NCBI GenBank assembly: GCA_965222215.1
Contig: OZ244931.1
Location: forward strand, 806,001-870,000
Length of the DNA stretch: 64,000 bases
Source: JABJAG01 sp965222215
Lineage (GTDB): Bacteria; Pseudomonadota; Alphaproteobacteria; UBA6615
Direction of reading: 5' to 3'
Positions 32,838 to 40,397 of the stretch are shown here, piece by piece. A program made the translations under genes and the position numbers. The first letter of the stretch is position 1; each line of letters begins with the position of its first letter. Below the pieces are notes generated by a model. That model was not told the DNA's origin and made no database searches. It saw only the letters and a list, made by a program, of their open reading frames with translations.

Positions 32838-33670
32838 CGGGTCTCTCCTTGTGCAATCATTATCGGGCATCGATGACCCGGACGTTTGCTCGACACCGCC
32901 GTCCAGTGAAGTCGAACCTGGCCACGCGCCAGTGGATGCAGGGGATAACTCGCCGACGTGGCGCCAGACACCCTCAGGTGCCGCCGTATGTCGGTGGACC
33001 AGCGGGTACCAGACCCGGGTTAGCCTGGCGAGAAGCGTACGGCGACCACGAGCGGACCTTGTCAGGGTTCGTCAGGGCTGCTTGGCGCGCATGGCTGCGA
33101 GACCGAACCGCACTCACCAGCTGCACTGTTCCTCCCGACCCGACCACAGCAAGACCAAGTCTAAATATCTGATAGTGGTTGCTGTTGGTCTCCGCGTCGC
33201 AGGGGACGGAACGCGCCATCGGAGCCAAATTCGGGCGTGATCGCCTCTCGCAAGGCCAGTGTCACGGCTACTTGTGCGATAGACTGCCCCGGCCTGGCCC
33301 CCCCGGATTGGGATAAAACGCACGCGACGTGCAGGACCGCCGGGTCAACACGTGCACGTCCTCGCGACGTCCGTGTCGAGCGTCCACCTACGGTCTGGTT
33401 ATGCAGCTGCTTGTCCACGGGCTCGGTCGATCGGAGCGAGGCGAGTAACTAACGCGAACCTATACGCAAACGTCGGCGAAGCCGGGCGGGGTGAGGGCAT
33501 CGGCCCCGCCCGGCACAGCAGGTCTCGCGCCTGGCGATGAGGCCCTGTCCGATCGACGTGCCAACAACAAAGCCACGGCGCGCGGATGCAAGACGAGCTG
33601 CGTAATTCTATCGCGTGATACGGCGGAGGTCAGGCGGGCAACGATCCCCAGGCGCCGCCGGTGGTGCTGT
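32838..33670. other. 833-bp stretch without a convincing gene
   Basis: Open frames on both strands are short, lack ribosome-binding sites and have low-complexity Arg-rich translations, so none is called. The stretch holds one strong GC-rich hairpin (33481-33514), and the promoter of the Gp157-Rad52 unit should lie near its left end. It may be the scar of deleted phage genes. Confidence 0.5.
33481..33514. repeat. Perfect 11-bp inverted repeat (hairpin)
   Basis: GCCGGGCGGGG at 33481-33491 pairs with CCCCGCCCGGC at 33504-33514 around a 12-nt loop. All eleven pairs are G-C or C-G, so the stem would be very stable. No T-run follows on either strand, so a simple intrinsic terminator is unlikely. 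It could be a Rho-type pause, a phage replication or packaging site, or chance in GC-rich DNA. Confidence 0.6.
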
Positions 33671-33961
33671 TCAGGCCTCGCCGAGGCTGGGCTGCTCGGC
33701 AAGTACGGCGATGGCCGCAAGGAGAACCGATACATCGCCGACAACACGGTTTAAACGGGCGCTGAGCGTGGTTGCATCCGGCGGGGCGACGTCGCCAGCC
33801 TGACCCGCCACAGCAAGCGCGTGTGCGTCCTCCAGACGCGCTGTGACGTGGGCAAACAGTTCCGCGACCAGCGCGTCTGTGTGATTATCGGCCCGTGTCG
33901 TTCGGCTGTCGGCCGGATCGGCCCCGGCCCCCTGGTCGTCCGTCTCGTGCGTCGCGTTCAC
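33671..33961 (-). CDS. Small phage-island protein of unknown function, 96 aa
   Basis: A GTG start is preceded by GAGGTG at proper spacing, supporting a real gene. The N-terminal 25 residues are polar and disordered (NATHETDDQGAGADPADS); residues 28-96 form amphipathic helices (LVAELFAHVTARLEDAHAL, LNRVVGDVSVLLAAIAVLAE). No signal peptide, cysteine motif or known domain was recognised. It is in the same direction as the other early-type island genes. Confidence 0.6.
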   Translation of the reverse strand: MNATHETDDQGAGADPADSRTTRADNHTDALVAELFAHVTARLEDAHALAVAGQAGDVAPPDATTLSARLNRVVGDVSVLLAAIAVLAEQPSLGEA

Positions 33962-34108
33962 GCGTCACCTCATCTCCCGATCCCGGCTCGCCCGTCTGGC
34001 GTGGTCGATCCATGCGTGGAACGCGGCAGAAGTCGAGGGAGTAGGTGGTCCGGATGTCCCGCCGCGTGTCGCGCGCGCCCCGTGCGTTGCCTGCCCGTGA
34101 TAAGGTGC

Positions 34109-34588
34109 CTACGGCGCGCTCACGGGCCCGTCCGAGGGGCTTGGACCATGTCCCGGCGTGTTCGGGCCGCCATCCTTGCGGCTAAGCGCCTTCTGGCGCA
34201 ACTCTTCGGCGCGGCGCGCGTCGGCTTTGCGGTTGTGGTTCTCGACCATCTCGCCCCACTGCTCGGGGGTCATCTCGCCGGGCGCTACCAGCACGCCTAC
34301 GCCTTCTGCCACCTCCGGCCGGTAGCGCCGCATATAGCGGTCGTAGGCTTTAATCGCTCGGAGGTTTCCGGTGGCGGCGATATTGCGCAGCTTTAGCAAC
34401 ATCAACTCGGCCACTGAGAAGCGTTCGTCGACGCCATCGATGTGCACATCGTGCATCGTGCGCGCCACCCGGCGTACGATGTCGCTGTGGTTCTCGCTGT
34501 TTCGCGAGGCGGCGGCCTTCGCCTTCGAACGGCGTCGCTTGCTCGCGCGCGTGTTCGGCTCTGAGGAACTACGTTTTGTCATTGCCAT
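34109..34588 (-). CDS. Island protein related to DUF5681-associated proteins
   Basis: The 159-residue protein has a Lys/Arg/Ser-rich N-terminus (residues 1-30, possibly nucleic-acid binding), a helical middle (SVAELMLLKLRNIAATGN, then IKAYDRYMRRYRPE) and a GEMTPEQWGEMVE segment. The next gene upstream has a similar proline-methionine-Glu-Glu-Trp segment (GMSPEEWIQSF), suggesting that the two share an origin or partner. The ATG at 34588 has only a weak AGAAGA ribosome-binding site; a second ATG is at 34582. Function is unknown. Confidence 0.6.
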   Translation of the reverse strand: MAMTKRSSSEPNTRASKRRRSKAKAAASRNSENHSDIVRRVARTMHDVHIDGVDERFSVAELMLLKLRNIAATGNLRAIKAYDRYMRRYRPEVAEGVGVLVAPGEMTPEQWGEMVENHNRKADARRAEELRQKALSRKDGGPNTPGHGPSPSDGPVSAP

Positions 34589-34615
34589 TCTTCTGCTCGT
34601 TTGCCGGGTTCAGAC

Positions 34616-35059
34616 CTATTGCGTGAGACCATCATTCTCGCTGGTGCAGTCATCGCCTTGCCCGGGGCTGGTGAACGACTGGATCCATTCTTCCGGGCTC
34701 ATCCCGGGCGGCGCAGTGACTACCCCGCCTCCGATGACGTTGTCCGGCATAGCAAGCTCGCCGTCCTTCTCGAAGATCTCCAACAGGGTCAAGACCGACC
34801 CGAGGTGGTCGTCTTTCAGCGCGCGGCTTACCAGCGTCAGCATCGCGGCCTCGTTCGGGGGTATCGAGGTCATTCCGCGCTTCGTGCGCGCCAGGATCGG
34901 GCGAGATAACATCTCGCTCACATTCGCCTGCCCCACCTCGCGCTTCTTCGGGCGACCGTTCACGTTGCCGGACTGACCCTTGCCAAACTGGTGCTGCTTC
35001 GGCGGCTTGCCGTACCCGACCTCGTAGTCACCCTGCGATATGTCCTTGTCCTGGCTCAT
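34616..35059 (-). CDS. DUF5681 domain protein
   Basis: The 147-residue protein starts with VGYGKPPKQHQFGKGQSGN and NGRPKK, the diagnostic DUF5681 motif, followed by helices with SEMLSRPILARTKRG. DUF5681 proteins are common in alphaproteobacterial prophages and lie close to terminase or methyltransferase genes; a role in packaging or DNA binding is suspected but not established. The start ATG overlaps the stop of the ParB-methyltransferase gene by 4 nt, so the two are translationally coupled. Confidence 0.85.
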   Translation of the reverse strand: MSQDKDISQGDYEVGYGKPPKQHQFGKGQSGNVNGRPKKREVGQANVSEMLSRPILARTKRGMTSIPPNEAAMLTLVSRALKDDHLGSVLTLLEIFEKDGELAMPDNVIGGGVVTAPPGMSPEEWIQSFTSPGQGDDCTSENDGLTQ

Positions 35060-36528
35060 GACAGCACCTCGCCAACTGCGACCGGGTCGCCTTCCGCGTC
35101 AGGGGCTGGGCCGGACACCGGTGCGTCGCCAACGTCATCAATGCCAAGCCTTCCACGCTTCCCTCCGGCATCGCCCCCGCTCGCCTGCTGGGGACCCTCA
35201 GCGTGTTCACGACGCGCGCGATCCTCGAACGTCTCTCCTGTCGCATCATGCGTTGCCGGCTCGCCGCTGACCTGTTCCAGCCGGCGCACGATCACATCGC
35301 AATAGTGCGGGTCGATCTCAACGCCATACCCGCGCCGGCCGGCCTTGTGAGCGGCCACTAAAGTTGTGCCGGAACCCGCAAACGGGTCCAGGATCACACC
35401 TCCACGGTGCGAGCAGTCCAGGATTGCGTCATACACAAGCTCGACAGGCTTGACCGTTGGGTGCATCGCCAACGCTGCGTCGCGGTCGGTGCCGAACGCG
35501 TTCACGCCCGGATAGGTCCATACATTGGTTCGGTTACGCCCGTGCCGGCCTAGCTCGACGTTGTTGATATGTGACCCGCCACCCGCCTTGAACACGAACA
35601 CTAGTTCGTGTTGCGAACGATATAGCGAACCCATCCCGCCGTTGGTCTTCGACCAGACGCACAGGTTCTTCAGGTCACTGAAGGCCGTTCGACCGGCGGC
35701 GAGCAACTCTTCCATATGCCGCCAGTCCATACAGACGAACTGGATGGCACCGTCCGCACTGTATGTCGCCAGATGGCTAAAGGCGTCGGTTAGGAACGCC
35801 GCGAAGGCCGCCGACGTCATCTCCCCCGACGCCATCTCGAACTCCCGGTGCGTGTGTCGCCCCAGCCCCGAGACATGGCCGTCGATGGCCACATTGTAAG
35901 GCGGGTCGGTGAAGACCATCTGCGCAGCCTCGCCGTCCAAAAGGCGCGCATAGACGCCCCCGTCCAGCGCGTCACCACAGATCAGCCGGTGTGGGCCCAC
36001 GTGCCAGAGATCGCCGGCGACGCTCACCGCCGGGCCAGGCGCAAGCTCCGGAACTGCGTCTTCCTCGATCTCCGGCGCATCGTCATTCGCTCGCCCGGCG
36101 ATCATCAGGTCGATCTGCGCCGTCTCGAAGCCCGTCACCGTTAGGTCCAACTCCAGATCCACCGACAGCGCATCCAGTTCCGCGAGCTCCAATGCCAGCA
36201 GGTCCATATCCCAGCCCGCATTCTCAGCGATTCGGTTGTCTGCAATCACGTATGCCCGGACCTGCTCCGGCGTCAGGCCTGCCAATGTGATCGTTGGAAC
36301 TCGGTCCAGGCCCAGCAGCTTCGCCGCCTCGACCCTCCCGTGGCCGGCAATGATCTCACCAGCGCCGTCCAACAGCACCGGGTTCGTAAACCCAAACGTC
36401 TCAATGCTCGCCGCAATCTGGCGAAGTTGCGCCTTCGTGTGCATGCGCGCATTGCGCGCACGCGGGCGTAGATCACATGGGTCTCGATAAGCGATGTTGA
36501 GGTCGCGGATGTCGTCTCGTTCGGGCAT
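35056..36528 (-). CDS. ParB-like nuclease domain fused to beta-class DNA methyltransferase
   Basis: This is a 490-residue, two-domain protein. Residues 1-110 form a ParB/sulfiredoxin-type domain (LRPRARNARMHTKAQLRQIA, IIAGHGRVEAAKLLG). From 165 on is an amino-methyltransferase with DPPY at 208-211 (MVFTDPPYN) and, later, motif I LDPFAGSGTT (about 380-389), the order of the beta class (N6-adenine or N4-cytosine). The acidic, Gly-rich tail (about 430-490) looks disordered. Phage enzymes of this form modify phage DNA, perhaps to avoid host restriction. It is coupled to the DUF5681 gene. No cognate restriction gene is fused, but an Mrr-like gene lies 0.8 kb away. Confidence 0.9.
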   Translation of the reverse strand: MPERDDIRDLNIAYRDPCDLRPRARNARMHTKAQLRQIAASIETFGFTNPVLLDGAGEIIAGHGRVEAAKLLGLDRVPTITLAGLTPEQVRAYVIADNRIAENAGWDMDLLALELAELDALSVDLELDLTVTGFETAQIDLMIAGRANDDAPEIEEDAVPELAPGPAVSVAGDLWHVGPHRLICGDALDGGVYARLLDGEAAQMVFTDPPYNVAIDGHVSGLGRHTHREFEMASGEMTSAAFAAFLTDAFSHLATYSADGAIQFVCMDWRHMEELLAAGRTAFSDLKNLCVWSKTNGGMGSLYRSQHELVFVFKAGGGSHINNVELGRHGRNRTNVWTYPGVNAFGTDRDAALAMHPTVKPVELVYDAILDCSHRGGVILDPFAGSGTTLVAAHKAGRRGYGVEIDPHYCDVIVRRLEQVSGEPATHDATGETFEDRARREHAEGPQQASGGDAGGKRGRLGIDDVGDAPVSGPAPDAEGDPVAVGEVLS

Positions 36529-36603
36529 TGGATCTCTCGTTTCAGGTGATGAGAGATCGAACTTCGCCCTAGCGGGCGCCAGAATGCATTCAGGATAATG
36601 CGT

Positions 36604-37047
36604 TCATCTTTTTGCTGAACTCGCGATGTTCTGAACTTGGCGCCAACTAATGTTTCGTACATCGCGATATCGGCGCGCGACAAGCCGTGCCGCACGCTCG
36701 GCAGGCGGGCCTTGCCACCATTCCGCGCCATTCGGTGTGTCGCAGTCCTTGAGGCCCAGCGTAGTCTTGCGGCTTTGCAACCAAGCCAAATAGCGCCGGT
36801 AATCGTTTGTCATCAGCACGTCGGCAATTTTCTCAAGCTCCTGCGCAGGCGGACGACCGCGCGGTTTCTTCATCTCGCCGCGCAACGATCGCGCAACGTA
36901 CTTTCGGACAGCCTCGGCAAGTGGCTCGTCGTGTTGCTCCAGCAACTCAGCCAATCGATCCGGCGAGACATATCGCTCGTTTGCGATCTGCTCTTCGAGC
37001 CAGGCTATCGATCCCGGTACCGGCCTGTGAACGCTAACTTTTGCCAT
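36604..37047 (-). CDS. Hypothetical island protein, 147 aa
   Basis: The start is taken at the ATG at 37047, which overlaps the end of the XRE regulator gene by 14 nt and gives MAKVSVHRPVPGSIAWLEEQ; the longer in-frame extension runs through the regulator in another frame. The protein is helical and basic with a central KKPRGRPP AT-hook-like patch (about residue 57) and DYRRYLAWLQSRKT. This suggests DNA contact, but no family was recognised. Coupling to the regulator suggests that it acts with it. Confidence 0.6.
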   Translation of the reverse strand: MAKVSVHRPVPGSIAWLEEQIANERYVSPDRLAELLEQHDEPLAEAVRKYVARSLRGEMKKPRGRPPAQELEKIADVLMTNDYRRYLAWLQSRKTTLGLKDCDTPNGAEWWQGPPAERAARLVARRYRDVRNISWRQVQNIASSAKR

Positions 37048-37249
37048 GTTCCAGCAGTTCTGCGACGGATACGTCGAGGGCCTCGGCAAGCTTCTGGACG
37101 ATCGTGATCGTCGGGTTGCGCACACCGCGCTCGATGCCGCTGATATAGGTCCGGTGGAGACCGGCAAGATCAGCAAACGCCTCCTGCGACAGTTCGCGTT
37201 CACGCCGCAGACGCGCCAGGTTGCGCCCCAATATCCGCCGGATATCCAT
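37034..37249 (-). CDS. XRE-family HTH transcriptional regulator
   Basis: The 71-residue protein is essentially a single Cro/C1 helix-turn-helix: LGRNLARLRRERELSQEAFA, then LAGLHRTYISGIERG and VRNPTITIVQKLAEAL. Such minimal regulators control restriction-modification or prophage genes. It is divergent from the Mrr-like gene, 118 bp away, and the gap contains ATGAG-T-CTCAT (37292-37302), a candidate operator. It probably represses both directions. Confidence 0.9.
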   Translation of the reverse strand: MDIRRILGRNLARLRRERELSQEAFADLAGLHRTYISGIERGVRNPTITIVQKLAEALDVSVAELLEHGKS

Positions 37250-37291
37250 GGGTCCAGCAGAGCCGCGATGACGACCATTGATCTACAGACG

Positions 37292-37302
37292 ATGAGTCTC
37301 AT
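37292..37302. promoter_or_regulatory. Candidate operator between XRE and Mrr-like genes
   Basis: ATGAG and CTCAT form a perfect inverted repeat around one base. It lies 43 nt before the XRE start and 66 nt before the nuclease start, where an autoregulatory operator would be expected. A TTGACT (37308) lies beside it and could be a -35 element, but no good -10 follows. The site is short and could be chance. Confidence 0.35.
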
Positions 37303-37367
37303 TTCTGTTGACTTGCTAGCCCCCGCAAGCCTCACTGAACCGGCCTTGATGATCCGATCCGAAGCCT

Positions 37368-38300
37368 ATGGACCCGATTGACCCAACAGACGTGCGTTAC
37401 ATCAAGCTCGGCCCCGCCAATGCCTGGTTCGCCACCTGCCGTGCTCACAATCGGATCGACTTCGGCTACCCCGACCTGCCCCACGATCTTGCCAACGCAC
37501 AGGACTGGAACGCGGTTCAAGACCATTTCCGCCAAATCGGCACGTCACCGCGCAAGATCAGGGATTTCACGCGAGAAGTCCGTGAGTTCTACACCCAGGG
37601 CCCCGACTGCCTCTGGATTACCTTCGCCCAGGGCCACCTTTGGTGGGCTTTCGCCGAACCCGACGTCGTCTGGAACGGGCCCAATACCAACAACACCGCC
37701 GCTCGCTACCGCAAAACTCGCGGCCCCTGGCGCAATACCGATATCCTCGGTCGGCCGTTACGCCAGAGCGATCTCAGCACACGCCTGACCCAAGTGGCTG
37801 CCTATCGACAAACGCTGTGCGCCGTCGCGGAGCGTGACTATCTCATTCGCAAAATCAACGCCGTCCCCGACCCCCGCATCGAGCGCGCCGAACGCGCGCG
37901 TGCAGAGATGCTTGCCGCCACATCCGAGCTCATCGAAGCGCTGCATTGGCGTGATTTCGAGATCCTCGTCGATCTCATCTTCTCTCGAACCGGATGGCGC
38001 CGGGTCTCCGACGTCGGCGGTACCCAAAAAGACACAGATCTCATCCTCGAACAGCCCGCCACCGGTGAACGCGCCTTCGTCCAAGTGAAGTCTAAAGCCA
38101 ACATGGCCGCCTTCGAAGCGTCGCGCACCGTCTACGCCAGGGATGGCTCCTTCCACCGCATGTTCTTCGTCTGCCACTCGCCCCTCGGTGCCGTCCCTGA
38201 TCTCGACGATCCCGCCATTGTCTACTGGGCCAGCCCACGATTGGCCGAACTCACGGCAAACACAGGTCTCACAGACTGGGTCATACAGAGGGCCACGTAG
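37368..38300 (+). CDS. Mrr-like restriction endonuclease with novel N-terminal domain
   Basis: The 310-residue protein ends in an Mrr_cat-type PD-(D/E)XK nuclease: HWRDFEILVDLIFSRTGWRR (193-212), a following Asp in QKDTDLILE (about 220-228) and the catalytic AFVQVKSKA (236-244, Q-x-K form). Residues 1-150 contain an aromatic-rich beta region (DCLWITFAQGHLWWAFAEPD) that could be a PUA- or EVE-like reader of modified bases; I do not recognise it firmly. Mrr enzymes cut methylated foreign DNA (type IV restriction). The neighbouring methyltransferase and XRE regulator fit an island defence module. Confidence 0.75.
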   Translation: MDPIDPTDVRYIKLGPANAWFATCRAHNRIDFGYPDLPHDLANAQDWNAVQDHFRQIGTSPRKIRDFTREVREFYTQGPDCLWITFAQGHLWWAFAEPDVVWNGPNTNNTAARYRKTRGPWRNTDILGRPLRQSDLSTRLTQVAAYRQTLCAVAERDYLIRKINAVPDPRIERAERARAEMLAATSELIEALHWRDFEILVDLIFSRTGWRRVSDVGGTQKDTDLILEQPATGERAFVQVKSKANMAAFEASRTVYARDGSFHRMFFVCHSPLGAVPDLDDPAIVYWASPRLAELTANTGLTDWVIQRAT

Positions 38301-38779
38301 GACCTTCCGCCGCTCTACTGTTGGGCTCCATCGTTCGGCTGTCGCTGGAAGCCGGCCGCACGAAAATGGGTGCACCAGGCCGACGGCGTTTCGAAAAAAC
38401 CGTACGCGCAGAGCCCGTGAACCGTTTCCGAGAGACGCTGCACGGCAGGCCGTCGCCGAGCCGCCGGCGCATCGCTTTTGCGCACCTCGCCAATGACCGG
38501 ATGCGTGCAACCATCCTCCCTGATCCCATCCCCCGCATTGCCTGTTACGCGCGGTAAAATTCCCTGTTATCGAAACTAAAATTCCCTGTTATTCCGGGCG
38601 ATAATCCAAACCCAAAATAGCCAAATAGCCCGAACTTCCAGCCTCGAGAGCTCCAAAATCAAACCAAAAGACAACACTGAAAAAAGAAAATTCCCTGTTA
38701 ACGGGAATTTGGTGTCTTGTAACGGGTGCCGATCCGTTGATCGCTTGACCCGTTCCAAACCCTCCGATACCCAGCAGGC
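38301..38779. other. Intergenic region at the right side of the island
   Basis: 479 bp without a supported gene. The first half is GC-rich with short Arg-rich open frames on both strands. The second half is clearly more AT-rich than its surroundings and contains three AAAATTCCCTGTTA copies and an inverted repeat. TTGACC at 38745 may be part of the promoter for the dTDP-sugar operon; AGCAGG at 38773 is the ribosome-binding site of its first gene. Confidence 0.5.
38556..38710. repeat. Three direct copies of AAAATTCCCTGTTA and an inverted repeat
   Basis: Copies begin at 38556, 38578 and 38687. The third is part of a perfect inverted repeat: AAATTCCC (38688-38695), spacer TGTTAAC, GGGAATTT (38703-38710). 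The surrounding DNA is A-rich and unlike the neighbouring genes. Similar TTCCCTGTTA-rich intergenic DNA recurs in alphaproteobacterial genomes. At the edge of a mobile block it may mark an old attachment site or a protein-binding region. Confidence 0.7.
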
Positions 38780-39343
38780 ATGGAAATCACCGAGACATCC
38801 ATCCCCGGCGTTATGGTTGTCGATCCGGGCCGACATGCCGACGATCGCGGTTGGCTCAGCGAGCTATGGAACCCCGCCGACTTTTCTGCAGTGGGTCTCG
38901 ATATTGATTTCGTCCAGGACAACCAGTCCCACAATCCCGAAGCCGGGGTTGTGCGGGCCCTGCATTACCAGGTGCCACCCCATGAGCAGGGCAAGCTGAT
39001 TGTCTGCCTGTCCGGCGCGATCTACGACGTGGCGGTGGATCTGCGGGACGGCTCGCCGACCTATGGCCGGCATTTTTCGCTGGAGATGCGGGCGGACGAC
39101 ACCCGGCAACTCTGGATTCCGTCTGGCTGTGCCCATGGTTACTGCACGCTCGAGCCGGATACACGCGTGCTCTACAAGCTGACGGCACCGTATGTGCCCG
39201 GTGCAAATGGCGGGATCCTATGGAACGACCCGGCTCTGGGTATCGAATGGCCGGTCGAAGCGGGGGATGTGATCGTCAATGAGCGGGACGGCAGCTGGCC
39301 GGCGCTCGATGCGTTCCGGTCGCCCTTCCGGTGGGACGGCTGA
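38780..39343 (+). CDS. rfbC: dTDP-4-dehydrorhamnose 3,5-epimerase family protein
   Basis: The 187-residue RmlC-type cupin has VDPGRHADDRGWLSELWNP, FVQDNQSHNPEAGVVRALHY (catalytic His in RALHYQ), DVAVDLRDGSPTYG and WIPSGCAHGYCTLEPDTRVL with the conserved Tyr region. RmlC epimerises C3 and C5 of dTDP-4-keto-6-deoxyglucose. AGCAGG 4 nt before the ATG serves as ribosome-binding site. It heads an operon with RmlB and RmlA, 1 nt apart from the next gene. Confidence 0.92.
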   Translation: MEITETSIPGVMVVDPGRHADDRGWLSELWNPADFSAVGLDIDFVQDNQSHNPEAGVVRALHYQVPPHEQGKLIVCLSGAIYDVAVDLRDGSPTYGRHFSLEMRADDTRQLWIPSGCAHGYCTLEPDTRVLYKLTAPYVPGANGGILWNDPALGIEWPVEAGDVIVNERDGSWPALDAFRSPFRWDG

Positions 39344-39344
39344 T

Positions 39345-40397
39345 ATGCGCGCCTTGGTCACCGGCGGTGCGGGTTTCATCGGATCGGCGCTGGTGCACGC
39401 GTTGGCCGCGGACGGCATTCCCGTCGCGGTCGTCGATGCACTGACCTATGCGGGCAGCCGGGAGAACCTTTCCGGCGTGCCGGGCATGGATGGCGACGCC
39501 TTTTTCCAGGTCGATATTCGCGACAACGATGGCGTGCGCAGCGCTTTGTCGTCGTTCCGTCCGACGACGGTTTTTCATTTGGCAGCGGAAACTCATGTCG
39601 ATCGTTCGATCGACGGACCGACCCGCTGCTTTGAGGTGAATATCGATGGGACCTACCGGCTTTTGTCGGAGGTGACCGACTATTGGCGCGCGCTCGACGC
39701 GGACAGTGCGCGCGCTTTCCGCTTTCTGCAGGTCTCGACCGATGAAGTGTTTGGATCCTTGCCGGACGGCGCGTTTTTCACCGAAGAGTCGCGCTACGCA
39801 TCGAATTCACCCTATGCGGCCAGCAAAGGCGCGGCGGACTATCTTGTGCGTACCTGGTCGATGGCGTTCGGTTTGCCGGTACTCATCGCCCATGGTGCCA
39901 ACACCTACGGGCCGCGCCAGTTTCCCGAAAAACTCATCCCGCTCATGGTTCTTAATGCGGTCGATGGCGACGCAATGCCGGTCTATGGCGATGGCCGGCA
40001 GGTCCGCGACTGGATCCATGTTGACGATCACGTCGCGGCTCTTCGGTCTATCGCGCAAGCTGGTCGAACAGGAGAGAGCTACATCGTGAGCGCCCGCAAT
40101 CCCGTGGCGAACCTGGATATTGTCAGGCGCCTTTGCGGGGAACTCGACCGGCTGCGGCCCGGGTCCGCGCCTCATGAAGACCTGGTCGCGCATGTTGCCG
40201 ACCGGCCCGGACATGATCGGCGCTACGCGTCCAATCCCGCGAAGCTTGAGAACGAGACCGGCTGGACGCCGGAGGTGGCGTTCGAGGACGGGCTGGCCCA
40301 AACCGTCGCCTGGTATCTGGAGAGCCGGAATTGGTGCGACAGGGTGTCCGCCCGCTACGACCGGCACCGGGTCGGTCTGGGGGCGGCGGCGCAATGA
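39345..40397 (+). CDS. rfbB: dTDP-glucose 4,6-dehydratase
   Basis: The true start is ATG at 39345, 1 nt after the previous stop; it begins directly with MRALVTGGAGFIGSALVHAL. The 350-residue protein has LAAETHVDRSIDGP, LQVSTDEVFGSLP (catalytic Thr-Asp-Glu) and SPYAASKGAADYLVR (Tyr-x-x-x-Lys), all defining RmlB. It makes dTDP-4-keto-6-deoxyglucose from dTDP-glucose. The stop overlaps the RmlA start by 4 nt. Confidence 0.93.
   Translation: MRALVTGGAGFIGSALVHALAADGIPVAVVDALTYAGSRENLSGVPGMDGDAFFQVDIRDNDGVRSALSSFRPTTVFHLAAETHVDRSIDGPTRCFEVNIDGTYRLLSEVTDYWRALDADSARAFRFLQVSTDEVFGSLPDGAFFTEESRYASNSPYAASKGAADYLVRTWSMAFGLPVLIAHGANTYGPRQFPEKLIPLMVLNAVDGDAMPVYGDGRQVRDWIHVDDHVAALRSIAQAGRTGESYIVSARNPVANLDIVRRLCGELDRLRPGSAPHEDLVAHVADRPGHDRRYASNPAKLENETGWTPEVAFEDGLAQTVAWYLESRNWCDRVSARYDRHRVGLGAAAQ

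Larger units (their letters stand above)
31020..38720. mobile_element. Phage-derived or integrative island, decayed
   Basis: Between two glycan loci, this block carries only phage and defence-type genes: Rad52-HNH, Gp157, small unknowns, DUF5681, ParB-methyltransferase, XRE and an Mrr-like nuclease. There is no integrase, terminase or structural gene, so it is a fragment. It splits what looks like one glycan biosynthesis region. The right side (38541-38710) has three copies of an AT-rich 14-mer and a perfect inverted repeat. No matching copy was found at the left side near 31000, so the borders are approximate. Confidence 0.55.

Noticed and set aside
32849..33172. Frame starting with Met-Cys-Asn-His-Tyr-Arg, like an SRAP (HMCES/YedK) protein
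   Set aside because: Only the first residues resemble the family; the rest has no SRAP motif and the start lies in the upstream region of the Gp157-like gene.
33821..34396. 191-codon plus-strand frame in the island
   Set aside because: It is antisense to two minus-strand genes with ribosome-binding sites, and its Arg/Val/Cys-rich product has no recognisable domain.
38301..38557. Short frames on both strands downstream of the Mrr-like gene
   Set aside because: No ribosome-binding site, and Arg/Pro-rich translations without homology; better described as non-coding.
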